Positions 6,400-13,783 of a stretch of DNA of 43,617 bases are shown piece by piece. The stretch comes from a virus. The notes under the pieces were generated by a model that saw only the letters and a program-made list of their open reading frames with translations, searched no databases and was not told the origin of the DNA. Position 1 is the first letter of the stretch; every line of letters begins with the position of its first letter. The translations under genes were made by a program, and so were the position numbers. The stretch lies in the IMG/VR virus record IMGVR_UViG_3300009494_000007, positions 1-43,617 of that record; one strand, given 5' to 3'.

Positions 6400-6693
6400 G
6401 GCCTCCCACCACCGGTCGTCAAATTCCCATACCTCGCGGTTGGCCTGCTCCCACGCGGGCTGATCTCCGCGCGCGCCAAACTCCACTCGGCGCGCCGATG
6501 CGTGCACCAACGCGGCTTCAATTTCGGCGAGCGTTGCGCCTGACTTCCGTGCCACGTTATAGCGCACCCGCGTTCGAACCGCGTTGAGTGCGAACGGCAG
6601 GAAATCGAGGCCGCCATCGGGGCGGCTGGCGCAGGGTGCCAGCCTGCCACCGTCCCGATATCGCGTCTTATTCGCTGGCGTTTTACCTCCCAT
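6394..6693 (-). CDS. Hypothetical early protein
   Basis: 99 aa, not recognised. Begins MGGKTPANKTRYRDGG and contains FLPFALNAVRTRVRYNVAR and a helix around ATLAEIEAALVHASARRVEFG. It ends WWEAI*, the final residues being encoded by the duplicated promoter block. The start is uncertain because only a weak ribosome-binding site (AGGGG, distant) precedes ATG 6693, which lies about a dozen bases after the upstream stop. Confidence 0.55.
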   Translation of the reverse strand: MGGKTPANKTRYRDGGRLAPCASRPDGGLDFLPFALNAVRTRVRYNVARKSGATLAEIEAALVHASARRVEFGARGDQPAWEQANREVWEFDDRWWEAI

Positions 6694-6707
6694 TTGATCT
6701 GTAGCCC

Positions 6708-7064
6708 CTACTCGCCCGAGACGACCGGGGCCACGAGTTTGACAACAACAGACGCCGCGCCACGCGTACATTCTGGCACCAACTTCAACTCGGTGCAGAT
6801 CGCCCTCCAATTCGGCGACGGCGTTGGCGTGTGGCGCGCAACGACCTCTGGGGCAACATTAATACAGGCCTCGGCGTAACGATACGACGCCCGTCCCTTT
6901 CTATACGACGCCCGTACGTTACCCACGACCACAGTTTTGCCCATCTCCAGCACCGCGCTCTCAATTTTTGTGCGCAGCGCATCCGCCTTCCGCTGCATCC
7001 TGTTGGCCCTCCACTGCGCCTTCGCGTACGCCAACATCGTTTCTGCCAATTCATTCGCGCTCAC
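6708..7064 (-). CDS. Phage protein, possibly Gp157-like
   Basis: 118 aa. The N-terminal helix carries many K/R/Q residues (LAYAKAQWRANRMQRKADALRTKIESAV). Next come LEMGKTVVVGNVRASYRKGRASYRYAEA and a C-terminal domain ending VVKLVAPVVSGE. The helix-then-GxVxAxYxxGRxxYxY pattern resembles small phage proteins often found beside recombination genes and sometimes labelled Gp157-like; the match is by eye. GTG 7064 is preferred because GGAGGGG lies just upstream. It follows the RecT-like gene in the same operon, which fits a recombination or replication accessory role. Confidence 0.6.
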   Translation of the reverse strand: MSANELAETMLAYAKAQWRANRMQRKADALRTKIESAVLEMGKTVVVGNVRASYRKGRASYRYAEACINVAPEVVARHTPTPSPNWRAICTELKLVPECTRGAASVVVKLVAPVVSGE

Positions 7065-7116
7065 AGTTCCCCTCCATCCATTGATATACCCGCCTTTAAA
7101 GCCGTCGGGATTTCGA

Positions 7117-8475
7117 TTACTCCTGCACCACAAACCACCCGAGTTCGGCGTTGAGCCACGCCTGCGCGTCATCGGCGCTTTTGCCTTGTTCGACACCGCT
7201 AACGGCGATGGTAATTTTGACGCGCGCGCTTGCCGGGTTCGACGGCGTGTCTCCTGGCAACCGTATCCCCGACTTCCGCACGCGCTCAACCAGCGCGTTG
7301 GGATAATCGCCGCTTCCGGCAAACCACTCCGGGAGCCCATCGCCGCCCGCCTCGATTGCCGTGTCTGGCATCGGCTCAATGCGCGTGATGTTTTTCCACT
7401 GCCCCGTTGTCTCAAAATACACGCGGGCCAGAAACGGGCGGCTATCCCCAACGTTTGCCAACTGGGCCTTCGTAGCGGTTTCGGCCAACCACGGCGCGGC
7501 TTCGAGCAGCCCCGTACGCCCCCTGAACCAGCGCAGCACGGGCCACTGTCGCCCGGCCTCCATCAAGCCGAGGTAATTTTTGCCGCCCTCTGCCTGCGGC
7601 TTACACACCTGCACGGCGATGATGTCGATGTACCCGTCACCGCCAGATACCTGAGGGTGCGCTGCGGCTTCGCGCGCTGGCGGCCCGCCCTCCGAAGACG
7701 AGTCCCCGACGGGGGAGCCGTCGGGGCCGTCGCCGTTAGTTACCGCATTCAGCGGTAACGCGGGCGACTCAACGATGGCGCCTGTGGTGTGGATGTGCCC
7801 GTCCGGTTGATCAGAAACACCTGGCGCCGCCGGACGCTGCGAGGAGATGTATTGTTCAATTGTCAATGGACGCGTTCGCATCGATACGATCTCAGCCCGA
7901 CTCGGCATCCCGAAGGCGCACCGATACGCATCAACGAGGGCCCGTTTCCGCACTTTCCACGATTTGCTGCGCCCCTTCGGGGCGAAATATTCCTTGGAGT
8001 ATTCCTCCCAACTCGCAACACCAAGCCCCGTAACCTCAAACATTTCCCGCGCCTTATCCACGCCGAAGTACTCCGCCGCCTGCATCATCCGATCAAAATT
8101 TGCAATCATCACAAATCGCGCATAATACGCGACGCCTGTCTCCAACAACCCCTCCTCTCGTAATATGGAACAACCCAGCCGAGAATATTTCGGCTCCGTG
8201 TGCTCGCCTTTGAATTTTTTAACCCATTCAGCCATCAGCGTATACGCAGGCATGACCTGTATCACGCCGCGCCCGTCTTTCCAAATTTGAACCTCATATT
8301 GATTGAGGGGGTCAAACCCCAGAGACAGCGCCTTTCTGAGCGCCAACCCAACCTCCTGGCTGTTCATTTTGCGCGCCCACGGCGCGAGCGATGTCGCCAC
8401 GTTGTGCCACTGCGCCAAACCCTCCTGCGTGTAACCAATCATCGCCGTTCCCGTCTTTATTGTTTCCGTAGTCAT
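7117..8475 (-). CDS. RecT/Bet-like single-strand DNA annealing protein
   Basis: 452 aa. Residues ~40-85 carry the RecT/Bet hallmark VGLALRKALSLGFDPLNQYEV followed by WKDGRGVIQVMPAYTLM, and later MFEVTGLGVASWEEY and SKSWKVRKRALVDAYRCAFG. These families bind single-stranded DNA and anneal complementary strands during phage recombination and repair. Here a ~200-residue C-terminal region follows (linker with VGDSSSEGG, then YIDIIAVQVCKPQ and ITRIEPMPDTAIE), longer than in a typical RecT. No partner exonuclease was seen. ATG 8475 follows the previous stop by one base with GGGAGAG upstream. Confidence 0.75.
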   Translation of the reverse strand: MTTETIKTGTAMIGYTQEGLAQWHNVATSLAPWARKMNSQEVGLALRKALSLGFDPLNQYEVQIWKDGRGVIQVMPAYTLMAEWVKKFKGEHTEPKYSRLGCSILREEGLLETGVAYYARFVMIANFDRMMQAAEYFGVDKAREMFEVTGLGVASWEEYSKEYFAPKGRSKSWKVRKRALVDAYRCAFGMPSRAEIVSMRTRPLTIEQYISSQRPAAPGVSDQPDGHIHTTGAIVESPALPLNAVTNGDGPDGSPVGDSSSEGGPPAREAAAHPQVSGGDGYIDIIAVQVCKPQAEGGKNYLGLMEAGRQWPVLRWFRGRTGLLEAAPWLAETATKAQLANVGDSRPFLARVYFETTGQWKNITRIEPMPDTAIEAGGDGLPEWFAGSGDYPNALVERVRKSGIRLPGDTPSNPASARVKITIAVSGVEQGKSADDAQAWLNAELGWFVVQE

Positions 8476-8476
8476 T

Positions 8477-8812
8477 TTAACTCTCCCTGGGGCTGTAGGC
8501 CCCGCTAATTTCCATAGCCCGTCGTCTGTCCGCCACTTGACGGCGGCGCTCTTGCGACGCCCGGCTATCCAAAAAATCCATATAACGCGCGCACTCGGCC
8601 GGGGGCATTCGACAGGTTACGCACAGTTTTCCGCTCCCGTCTGGACAAACCGCACCCCTCCGCCCGCGTACGCTGTGTCGATTTGCCTGAACGTCCACAT
8701 CGCGGGCCAGCCGCTCGGCGGCCTCGCGATCTGGGTTGACGTGCTCCGTACCCCGTGAGTCTGTAATCACCCCCTCCCCTGATTTTCCAAGTCGCGTGTC
8801 GAATATAGTCAT
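8477..8812 (-). CDS. Small cysteine-motif protein, first gene of the leftward operon
   Basis: 111 aa, function unknown. Contains VCPDGSGKLCVTCRMPPAEC, a four-cysteine cluster that could bind zinc, flanked by charged helices (DREAAERLARDV and SQERRRQVADRRRAME). It is the first gene behind the leftward promoter at 8847-8875 and immediately precedes the RecT-like gene, so it may be an early regulatory or DNA-binding protein. The ATG at 8812 has GGGGG upstream. Confidence 0.65.
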   Translation of the reverse strand: MTIFDTRLGKSGEGVITDSRGTEHVNPDREAAERLARDVDVQANRHSVRGRRGAVCPDGSGKLCVTCRMPPAECARYMDFLDSRASQERRRQVADRRRAMEISGAYSPRES

Positions 8813-8846
8813 AGGCGCCCCCTTGTGTTATTCGAACTGTATCCAC

Positions 8847-8875
8847 AGTATAGCACAAACGAACGGGGTTTCATA
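8847..8875 (-). promoter_or_regulatory. Leftward early promoter (strong -10, weak -35)
   Basis: On the minus strand TATACT at 8852-8847 is embedded in TTTGTGCTATACTGTGG, almost the same as in the two duplicated promoters. The -35 position (8875-8870, TATGAA) is poor and overlaps the dyad at 8874-8893, so the promoter may be tightly regulated or need activation. Confidence 0.65.
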
Positions 8876-8893
8876 TAGTACAAGAGTCCTATA
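8874..8893. promoter_or_regulatory. Operator between divergent promoters (TATAGTAC-AAGA-GTCCTATA)
   Basis: A near-perfect dyad (7 of 8 arm positions pair, 4-nt centre) of the same family as those at 1795 and 6378. It overlaps the leftward -35 (8870-8875) and abuts or overlaps the rightward -35 (8892-8897). A single bound repressor could therefore block both directions, an arrangement typical of phage switch regions. Confidence 0.65.
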
Positions 8894-8920
8894 GACACGC
8901 CGAACGATATATGTTATGAT
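8892..8920 (+). promoter_or_regulatory. Rightward early promoter
   Basis: TAGACA (8892-8897), a 17-bp spacer and TATGAT (8915-8920): five of six bases match at both boxes. It reads into 8954-9523, whose ribosome-binding site AGGGAGG lies at about 8943-8949. Confidence 0.75.
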
Positions 8921-8953
8921 GTAGATAACGTTCAATTTAGCAGGGAGGCGATT

Positions 8954-9523
8954 ATGAGCGAGAAGGTGATGACGATAAGGGGCCTGGACAATCTCCGGGA
9001 ATCACTCGATCGGCGGCAACGGTACGCAGACGACATACTCAGCAACCAGAGGGTGCGCGAATTGGAGTACAAACGACACCTGCGCGAGCTACTGGCCACC
9101 AGTGAGCGGGCGCGCATTGCAGACCACGTTTCAACGGACGAGCAGAACGCAGTGCGAAGGGAACTTCAGGAGGCGAATCAAGAGATCGCGCGCCTAAACG
9201 CGCGTCTAAATGCACTTCTCGCCTCCACCTCGTGGCCACACGCAATCCCAGCCGCTAGGGTGGTGCGAATTGCGGACGCGGTTGAGACGGCGATGGGTTG
9301 GGCTCCGATGTGGTTGGCGCGCGACGTGGCGCGAGAATGGGGGGGCTGGTGGATGTACGAAGACATCGACACGCCGGTTTTTAAGGAGGGGCGCTGGTAT
9401 ACGTATGGCGGTGGCCGCGTTGCCGATGTTTGTGGTTTCCCTGACACCATCGCCCCCGCCCACTCCCTCGTCTCCGTGACCGCCGCCCGCGAGTGGCTCG
9501 CTTGCAACAAGGAGGCGGTATGA
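8954..9523 (+). CDS. Coiled-coil protein with shared WWMYED domain, paralog B
   Basis: 189 aa, unknown function. A distinct N-terminal ~75 residues, highly charged and helical (GLDNLRESLDRRQRYADD, YKRHLRELLATSERAR), replaces the coiled coil start of paralogs A and C. From LQEANQEIARLNARLNALL onward it is close to paralog A: PHAIPAARVVRIADAVE, LARDVAREWGGWWMYEDID, SLVSVTAAREWLA. It is the first rightward early gene. The domain swap suggests that the WWMYED part is the functional core and that the N-terminus gives partner specificity (inference). Confidence 0.75.
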   Translation: MSEKVMTIRGLDNLRESLDRRQRYADDILSNQRVRELEYKRHLRELLATSERARIADHVSTDEQNAVRRELQEANQEIARLNARLNALLASTSWPHAIPAARVVRIADAVETAMGWAPMWLARDVAREWGGWWMYEDIDTPVFKEGRWYTYGGGRVADVCGFPDTIAPAHSLVSVTAAREWLACNKEAV

Positions 9524-10059
9524 ACCGATTTCAGGACAAAGACGGGGGGTGGCTGAGCGGGCAGTCGCTGGCGGATGTAATAGTCGAGCACGTCGGCGAA
9601 TTCAACGCCACGCGCGATAAGTTCCCGATGTGGACACCGCGCCTATGGAGAACGGATATGCGTTATATGTGTCTCCCCGGCGTAAATTTTCGGAACGCGA
9701 ATCTGCGAAGCGCCGACTTGCTACGCGCAGACTTGCGGGGCGCAGACTTGCGCGGCACGTGTCTGGCTGACACCAACCTCCTTGGCACAAAACTACGCGG
9801 CGCGCATCTGGAGGATGCAGACATCGAGTTTTCGGGCGGTTTCCCACTGTGGTGTGGTTCGTTCGACATCATCACTGGAATACAAATCGAGGCTCAGGAG
9901 GCATATCACACACTGCGGCGATGCCCAAACTACGCCACGATGACCGACGAACAGGCCGAAATCCTGCGTACCGCCCGGCGCGCGATGATCCCCGTCGCCA
10001 ACCTATGGAACGGGATCGAGACGCACGACTTACGCCGGATTAGCGAGAACGATGTTTAA
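9520..10059 (+). CDS. Pentapeptide-repeat protein
   Basis: 179 aa. Residues ~48-95 hold about nine A(D/N)LXX-type pentapeptides (NFRNANLRSADLLRADLRGA and onward), predicted to form a short right-handed quadrilateral beta-helix. Flanking regions are an N-terminal helix (SLADVIVEHVGEF) and a C-terminal helical segment (TDEQAEILRTARRAMIP). Some pentapeptide proteins mimic DNA and protect gyrase, but most phage examples are uncharacterised. The ATG at 9520 overlaps the upstream stop (ATGA), so it is co-translated with paralog B. Confidence 0.8.
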   Translation: MNRFQDKDGGWLSGQSLADVIVEHVGEFNATRDKFPMWTPRLWRTDMRYMCLPGVNFRNANLRSADLLRADLRGADLRGTCLADTNLLGTKLRGAHLEDADIEFSGGFPLWCGSFDIITGIQIEAQEAYHTLRRCPNYATMTDEQAEILRTARRAMIPVANLWNGIETHDLRRISENDV

Positions 10060-10078
10060 CGAAATCCCCACCCCGCGC

Positions 10079-10107
10079 TTGACATTTGGCGCGGGGTGGG
10101 GTATACT
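10079..10107 (+). promoter_or_regulatory. Consensus sigma70-type promoter for the replication genes
   Basis: TTGACA (10079-10084), a 17-bp spacer and TATACT (10102-10107). This matches the best promoters of the window. It transcribes the structured leader at 10108-10285 and then the initiator and dnaB genes. Confidence 0.85.
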
Positions 10108-10285
10108 GATGATACCAGTTGGATGAGGGGCCGACACCCCCCGCGACTCCAACGAATTAACAGGCAGGTCACGAAATATCCGAGCCCCTGAGCTTATGTC
10201 AGGTGGTTTTGGTTGCGAGCATCATGTCAACGTTGCCCGCGCCGTGACCGCCGAGGCCGCCTGACATAAGAGCGGGGGCTTTCTG
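10108..10285 (+). ncRNA. Structured leader RNA or small ncRNA ahead of the replication genes
   Basis: Two elements follow the promoter. The first (10118-10153) pairs GTTGGA with TCCAAC around an inner GGGG/CCCC stem. The second (10183-10280) is a long helix: AGCCCC with GGGGCT, a UG/CG pair step, tandem A-G/G-A mismatches, then CTTATGTCAGG with CCTGACATAAG (11 bp). It encloses 56 nt that may fold further. TTTCTGTTT follows, so the 3' end resembles an intrinsic terminator. It could be a riboswitch-like attenuator, an antitermination target or a free small RNA. No known class was recognised. Confidence 0.6.
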
Positions 10286-10307
10286 TTTATCATAAGTGGG
10301 AGGGAAA

Positions 10308-11270
10308 ATGATTATAAAACAAGGGCGCTACGAAGCGGGTGCATTTTACATTTCGCCGAAGTCCATCCCGGAAAACACCGCTCTTTCCTGGAAGGCAAAA
10401 GGCATTTTGAGTTACCTCCTGAGCCGTCCTCCAAATTGGGAAATGAGCACGACCGATCTAGCGCGTCGGTCATCCGACGGTATGGACGCAGTACGATCCG
10501 GGATAGCCGAACTGGAGCTCGCCGGGTACATCGTGCGAGGCCGCGAGAATGACGCCTCCGGACGGTTTGTTTGGGTAAGCCGCATTTACGACTCCCCCAT
10601 CGACGCTAACAAACGCAGTCGCCCGGATGACAGAAAACAACCTCAGCCATCTACGGAAAACCCATCTATGGAAAACCCATCTATGGAAAATCCACAGGGT
10701 AATAATAATAATTCCAATAATAATGATTTAATAACCTCTGGGAGTTCTCAAAATCCAACACCCCCAATCGCCGCAAAAGGCAATGAGCTTTTCACGGAAC
10801 TTTTTGGCCCACCTTCGGAACAACGCCCGCGCCGCGACCACACTGACATTGATGCTCGTAATCGGGGGATAGCCTCTGCCATCGCCGGATTTTATGAAGA
10901 CAATGGCGCTGCGCCCTGGGTTCGGGCTGGCGGTGAACGCATCACGGCTCGTGACGGTATCTCTGAATTGGCGCTGAGGCGTGTGCACTGGACATTAACT
11001 GACGCCGGGATAGCTCCGCCGAACAGTGACGCCGGGTGGAAAACGTGGCGGCCTATGCTGGTGGCTATTTTCCAGGAGACGGGTGGCGATTGGTCGGCAG
11101 TGCAGCGCGCCGCGCGGGAGATACATCAAAAAGGCCCTTATGCAGGAAAACCCCCAAACTGGCATAACATAGCCCGCGTCGCCGTCGGTGCGCAAAAGGC
11201 GACCCAAAGCGCTATCCCGGATGACTTGGTTGCCGTGAGCGTAGACGATTTTTTTGGAGGTGCATCGTGA
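10308..11270 (+). CDS. Phage replication initiator with N-terminal winged helix
   Basis: 320 aa. Residues ~15-90 form a winged helix-turn-helix typical of phage replisome-organiser and DnaD-like proteins (LSWKAKGILSYLLSRPPNW, TTDLARRSSDGMDAVRSGI, AELELAGYIVR). A low-complexity linker at ~110-150 is rich in Pro, Ser and Asn and has MENPS repeats. The C-terminal domain (GWKTWRPMLVAIFQETGGDW) may contact the helicase. The start is ATG 10308, behind GGGAGGG; an upstream GTG would lie inside that site. dnaB follows with a GTGA overlap. The linker DNA holds iteron-like repeats and an AT-rich tract (10647-10734), as in lambda O. Confidence 0.8.
   Translation: MIIKQGRYEAGAFYISPKSIPENTALSWKAKGILSYLLSRPPNWEMSTTDLARRSSDGMDAVRSGIAELELAGYIVRGRENDASGRFVWVSRIYDSPIDANKRSRPDDRKQPQPSTENPSMENPSMENPQGNNNNSNNNDLITSGSSQNPTPPIAAKGNELFTELFGPPSEQRPRRDHTDIDARNRGIASAIAGFYEDNGAAPWVRAGGERITARDGISELALRRVHWTLTDAGIAPPNSDAGWKTWRPMLVAIFQETGGDWSAVQRAAREIHQKGPYAGKPPNWHNIARVAVGAQKATQSAIPDDLVAVSVDDFFGGAS
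10647..10734 (+). other. Probable replication origin: three 15-bp iterons plus AT-rich tract
   Basis: CCATCTAYGGAAAAY repeats three times at 10647, 10662 and 10677 with an exact 15-bp period; each contains the small dyad CCAT-CT-ATGG in its later copies. About 10 bp downstream an AT-only-like tract (10701-10734, AAT repeats) would melt easily. The arrangement inside the initiator gene parallels the lambda O/ori design. This is inference from layout. Confidence 0.6.
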
Positions 11271-12616
11271 GCGACGACCGGGTATTTTATAACACCGGCA
11301 AAAACCAGGTACCCAACGATCTCGACGCAGAGTGCGCCGTGTTAGGCTCTATCCTGATAGACCCGCAAAAAATTCATTTGATTGCCCCGATACTTCGCGC
11401 GGCTGATTTTTACTCTCTGAGGAACGTTTATGTTTATGAGGCCCTAGTAGCCATCGAGGCGCGCGGCGACCCCATCGATTTTGTAACCGTGATCGGCGAG
11501 CTATCCGCCGCGGGGCGACTTGAAGCCGTGCGCGGTGCCGTATACATTTCCGAGCTCGTCGACTCTGTGGCCTCGGCGCTCAATATCGAATCATACGCCC
11601 GGCGGGTTGCCGATTGCGCAACCCGCCGAGACCTACTTGGGGCGGCCACGAAAGCCGTGAAGCTGGCATACGACGAAAGCCGCCCGCTTTCTGAGGTGGT
11701 GGTCGGAGCCGAGGCCGCTATTTATGCGGTGCGCCGTGACGACGCAGCGTCGGCCCTCAAATCGGCAGCCGTCGCCAGTCGTGACCTGTCAGAGCTGTTC
11801 GACAGAATCCGAGCTGGCGATATGGACGCCGGAATACACTGTGGATATGATGACATCGCCAGGCGCCTGATGCTGCGCCGCCAGGAGCTCACTCTTATCG
11901 CGGCTCGCCCCGGCGTGGGCAAAACCGCACTTTTGCTTAACATTGCGCTGAAAGTGGCGACTCAGGGTCGCCGGGTGCTGTTTTTTAGCGCCGAGATGAG
12001 TTATCTTCAGCTGTGGAAGCGCGCACTCCGCACCCTGGGCGTGATGAATCATCCGCCGTCGGCGCGCGATAGCGATCTGCCCGGCATCGCCGATGGGTTG
12101 AAACAACTGGCCGGATTGCCGCTTTATATCGATGACACGTCGCGCATCGGCGTTGTCGATATGCGATCGCGGGCGATTCGGGTGGCCTCCGAGCAGCAGA
12201 TTGACCTAATTCTCTGCGATTATGTACAGATAATGAAACCGCCTCCAGGGATGCGGCGAGCACAGCGTTACGAGGAGGTCGGCGCGATTTCTTTGGCAAT
12301 CCGCGACCTGGGCCGTGAGCTGGATTGTCACGTGATGGCTGGCGCTCAAATCGCCAGAGATAGCGCACACCGCGAGCCGGTATTGAGCGATCTTCGAGAA
12401 AGTGGGTCGCTGGAACAGGATTCCGATAACGTACTTTTTCTGCATCCGATCGATAGCGGCAACGCCACGCAGCAATTCGTGGAGGCCATCATTGCCAAAC
12501 AGCGCAACGGCCCATCGGACGGCCCATCGGACGTTCGAGCGGTGCTGGCCTGGCACCCACGGCGCACCGCGTTCACGACGGCCAAGCGGCGGCGGCCCGG
12601 TACCAGCGTACTATAG
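11267..12616 (+). CDS. dnaB: Replicative DNA helicase (DnaB family)
   Basis: 449 aa, the usual DnaB length. The N-terminal helical domain (PNDLDAECAVLGSILIDP, residues ~16-33) precedes a RecA-type motor. Walker A is ARPGVGKT (213-220), Walker B ends DLILCDYVQIM (~313-323), the sensor glutamine lies in AGAQIARDS (~358-365), and the characteristic LSDLRESGSLEQDSD is at ~373-387. It would unwind DNA at the fork as a hexamer, loaded by the initiator encoded upstream. GTG 11267 overlaps the initiator's stop. No primase gene was seen, so the host DnaG is probably used. Confidence 0.95.
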   Translation: MSDDRVFYNTGKNQVPNDLDAECAVLGSILIDPQKIHLIAPILRAADFYSLRNVYVYEALVAIEARGDPIDFVTVIGELSAAGRLEAVRGAVYISELVDSVASALNIESYARRVADCATRRDLLGAATKAVKLAYDESRPLSEVVVGAEAAIYAVRRDDAASALKSAAVASRDLSELFDRIRAGDMDAGIHCGYDDIARRLMLRRQELTLIAARPGVGKTALLLNIALKVATQGRRVLFFSAEMSYLQLWKRALRTLGVMNHPPSARDSDLPGIADGLKQLAGLPLYIDDTSRIGVVDMRSRAIRVASEQQIDLILCDYVQIMKPPPGMRRAQRYEEVGAISLAIRDLGRELDCHVMAGAQIARDSAHREPVLSDLRESGSLEQDSDNVLFLHPIDSGNATQQFVEAIIAKQRNGPSDGPSDVRAVLAWHPRRTAFTTAKRRRPGTSVL

Positions 12617-12642
12617 ACGCCGCGGCGGGCGTGTGGTACAAT
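12614..12642 (+). promoter_or_regulatory. Promoter with operator half-site behind dnaB
   Basis: TAGACG (12614-12619), a 17-bp spacer and TACAAT (12637-12642). The -35 overlaps GTACTATAGAC (from 12608), the same junction of right operator arm and -35 box found at 8886-8897. The left arm keeps only GTAC (12600-12603). A perfect TATAAT lies at 12654-12659 without a matching -35. Confidence 0.5.
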
Positions 12643-12688
12643 GAGTTAGATGATATAATGGCCGCGATGTTGGCGGCAGGGGGGGGTG

Positions 12689-12955
12689 ATGACCGTTTAC
12701 GCATACGTTACGAATGAACGCGCGCCGCAATCCGGAGACCTGGACACACGCATCCAGGAGGCCACCGCATTTCATTGTCGCCGCCTGGGGTGCAAGCCAA
12801 CGCACGCGCGCATCGTCTATGGCGCGTGGCCCGATGCGACTCCGCTAATGTGCGGTTTAACGGTGACTGGCGGTGGAAATCAACCGCGTCACGTGGTGGT
12901 ATGGAACGAGAAGTCGAGCGCACCGTTGGCGATGGTGCAAGGGAGTTTGCTATGA
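12689..12955 (+). CDS. Hypothetical protein
   Basis: 88 aa, not recognised. MTVYAYVTNERAP is followed by a helix around DLDTRIQEATAFHCRRLG and two strand-like segments (HARIVYGAWP, HVVVWNEKS). ATG 12689 is preceded by a G-rich ribosome-binding site, and an ATGA overlap couples it to the next gene. Probably a small replication-region accessory protein. Confidence 0.65.
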   Translation: MTVYAYVTNERAPQSGDLDTRIQEATAFHCRRLGCKPTHARIVYGAWPDATPLMCGLTVTGGGNQPRHVVVWNEKSSAPLAMVQGSLL

Positions 12956-13323
12956 GCGATGAACAAAACGGGCCGCGTATTGGAGTGGCCTCCGGGATAA
13001 CCGTTGTGTGGTGTCCAGATGACCGCGTCCTTGGCATACCGCTGTACGGCGTGGGCGCGCAGTTTCTGCGTCAAGATTTTACGCAATCGTTTTTGCCGCC
13101 CTCGCTTGATGACCCCGATCAGGCGCCTGTCTTTCCCAACGGCCTGACGGTCGCCTTACGCGCGCCTGAGTTTTCGCGTAACTGGGACGAGCCGCCCATT
13201 GAAATGACTGTGATAAACCACCGGCTCATAGCCGAAGACGGTCGGGCACTCGTGGCTCGCACCAGTAACGGAGCCACGCGGGGATCAGCCACGACGGCCT
13301 CGCTGCAATGGGTGCCAGAGTGA
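12952..13323 (+). CDS. Hypothetical protein
   Basis: 123 aa, not recognised. Mostly beta-strand-like (GVASGITVVWCPDDRVLG, GVGAQFLRQDF, IEMTVINHRLI) without catalytic motifs or membrane segments. The start overlaps the upstream stop (ATGA). It sits between dnaB and the nuclease-like gene. Confidence 0.65.
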   Translation: MSDEQNGPRIGVASGITVVWCPDDRVLGIPLYGVGAQFLRQDFTQSFLPPSLDDPDQAPVFPNGLTVALRAPEFSRNWDEPPIEMTVINHRLIAEDGRALVARTSNGATRGSATTASLQWVPE

Positions 13324-13384
13324 GTAGTGGGCCTGACCCGGCCTGGCACGCGTGGATGAATTATCGGGTTCAGGGGAGGTTGTT

Positions 13385-13783
13385 TTGAGCAGCATACACG
13401 AAGCGACATTTTTACGCGACTGGCGCCTGTTGGCTCCGCGCGATCTCGTAGAGACAGTTTCGGCTGAATACCATTTTGCACGTGTGGTCGTGGGTGATGC
13501 CCCGCATCCTCCGACGCGCCCTGGAGTACGGGCGCGCTTGCGGGCGGCTGGCCTGAGCGACGCGCGGTTTGATTTTGCATTCCCCTGTGCAATGCTTGCA
13601 GTGGAGATTGACGGCGGGCAATGGGCACCGCGTGGTGGGCGACACGCCAGCGACGGCGACCGGGAGAAACTCAACACCGCCGCCGTGCTGGGGTGGCGCG
13701 TGCTCAGATACTCACCGGCACAGCTCGGGGATCCCACGCGCGTGGTTGCCCAGATAGTGGCCGCAATACGGGCGGCGCTATGA
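13385..13783 (+). CDS. PD-(D/E)XK-like nuclease (DUF559/Vsr-like fold)
   Basis: 132 aa. The core ARFDFAFPCAMLAVEIDGGQW, followed by GGRHASDGDREKLNTAAVLGWRVLRYSPAQL, follows the restriction-endonuclease-like pattern of DUF559/Vsr-type proteins: D in the first strand, EID in the second, then a helix with basic residues and a strand LGWRVLR. Such phage proteins may process recombination or replication intermediates. I prefer TTG 13385 because GGGGAGG is well spaced before it; GTG 13352 would add 11 residues. It is overlapped by the next gene (ATGA). Confidence 0.7.
   Translation: MSSIHEATFLRDWRLLAPRDLVETVSAEYHFARVVVGDAPHPPTRPGVRARLRAAGLSDARFDFAFPCAMLAVEIDGGQWAPRGGRHASDGDREKLNTAAVLGWRVLRYSPAQLGDPTRVVAQIVAAIRAAL

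Noticed and set aside
10105-10176. Hammerhead-ribozyme-like words CTGATGA and CGAAA after the promoter
   Set aside because: The segment directly after CTGATGA cannot form a proper stem II with the bases before GAAA, and no matching cleavage-site stem was found. CTGATGA partly arises from the -10 box and the following bases.
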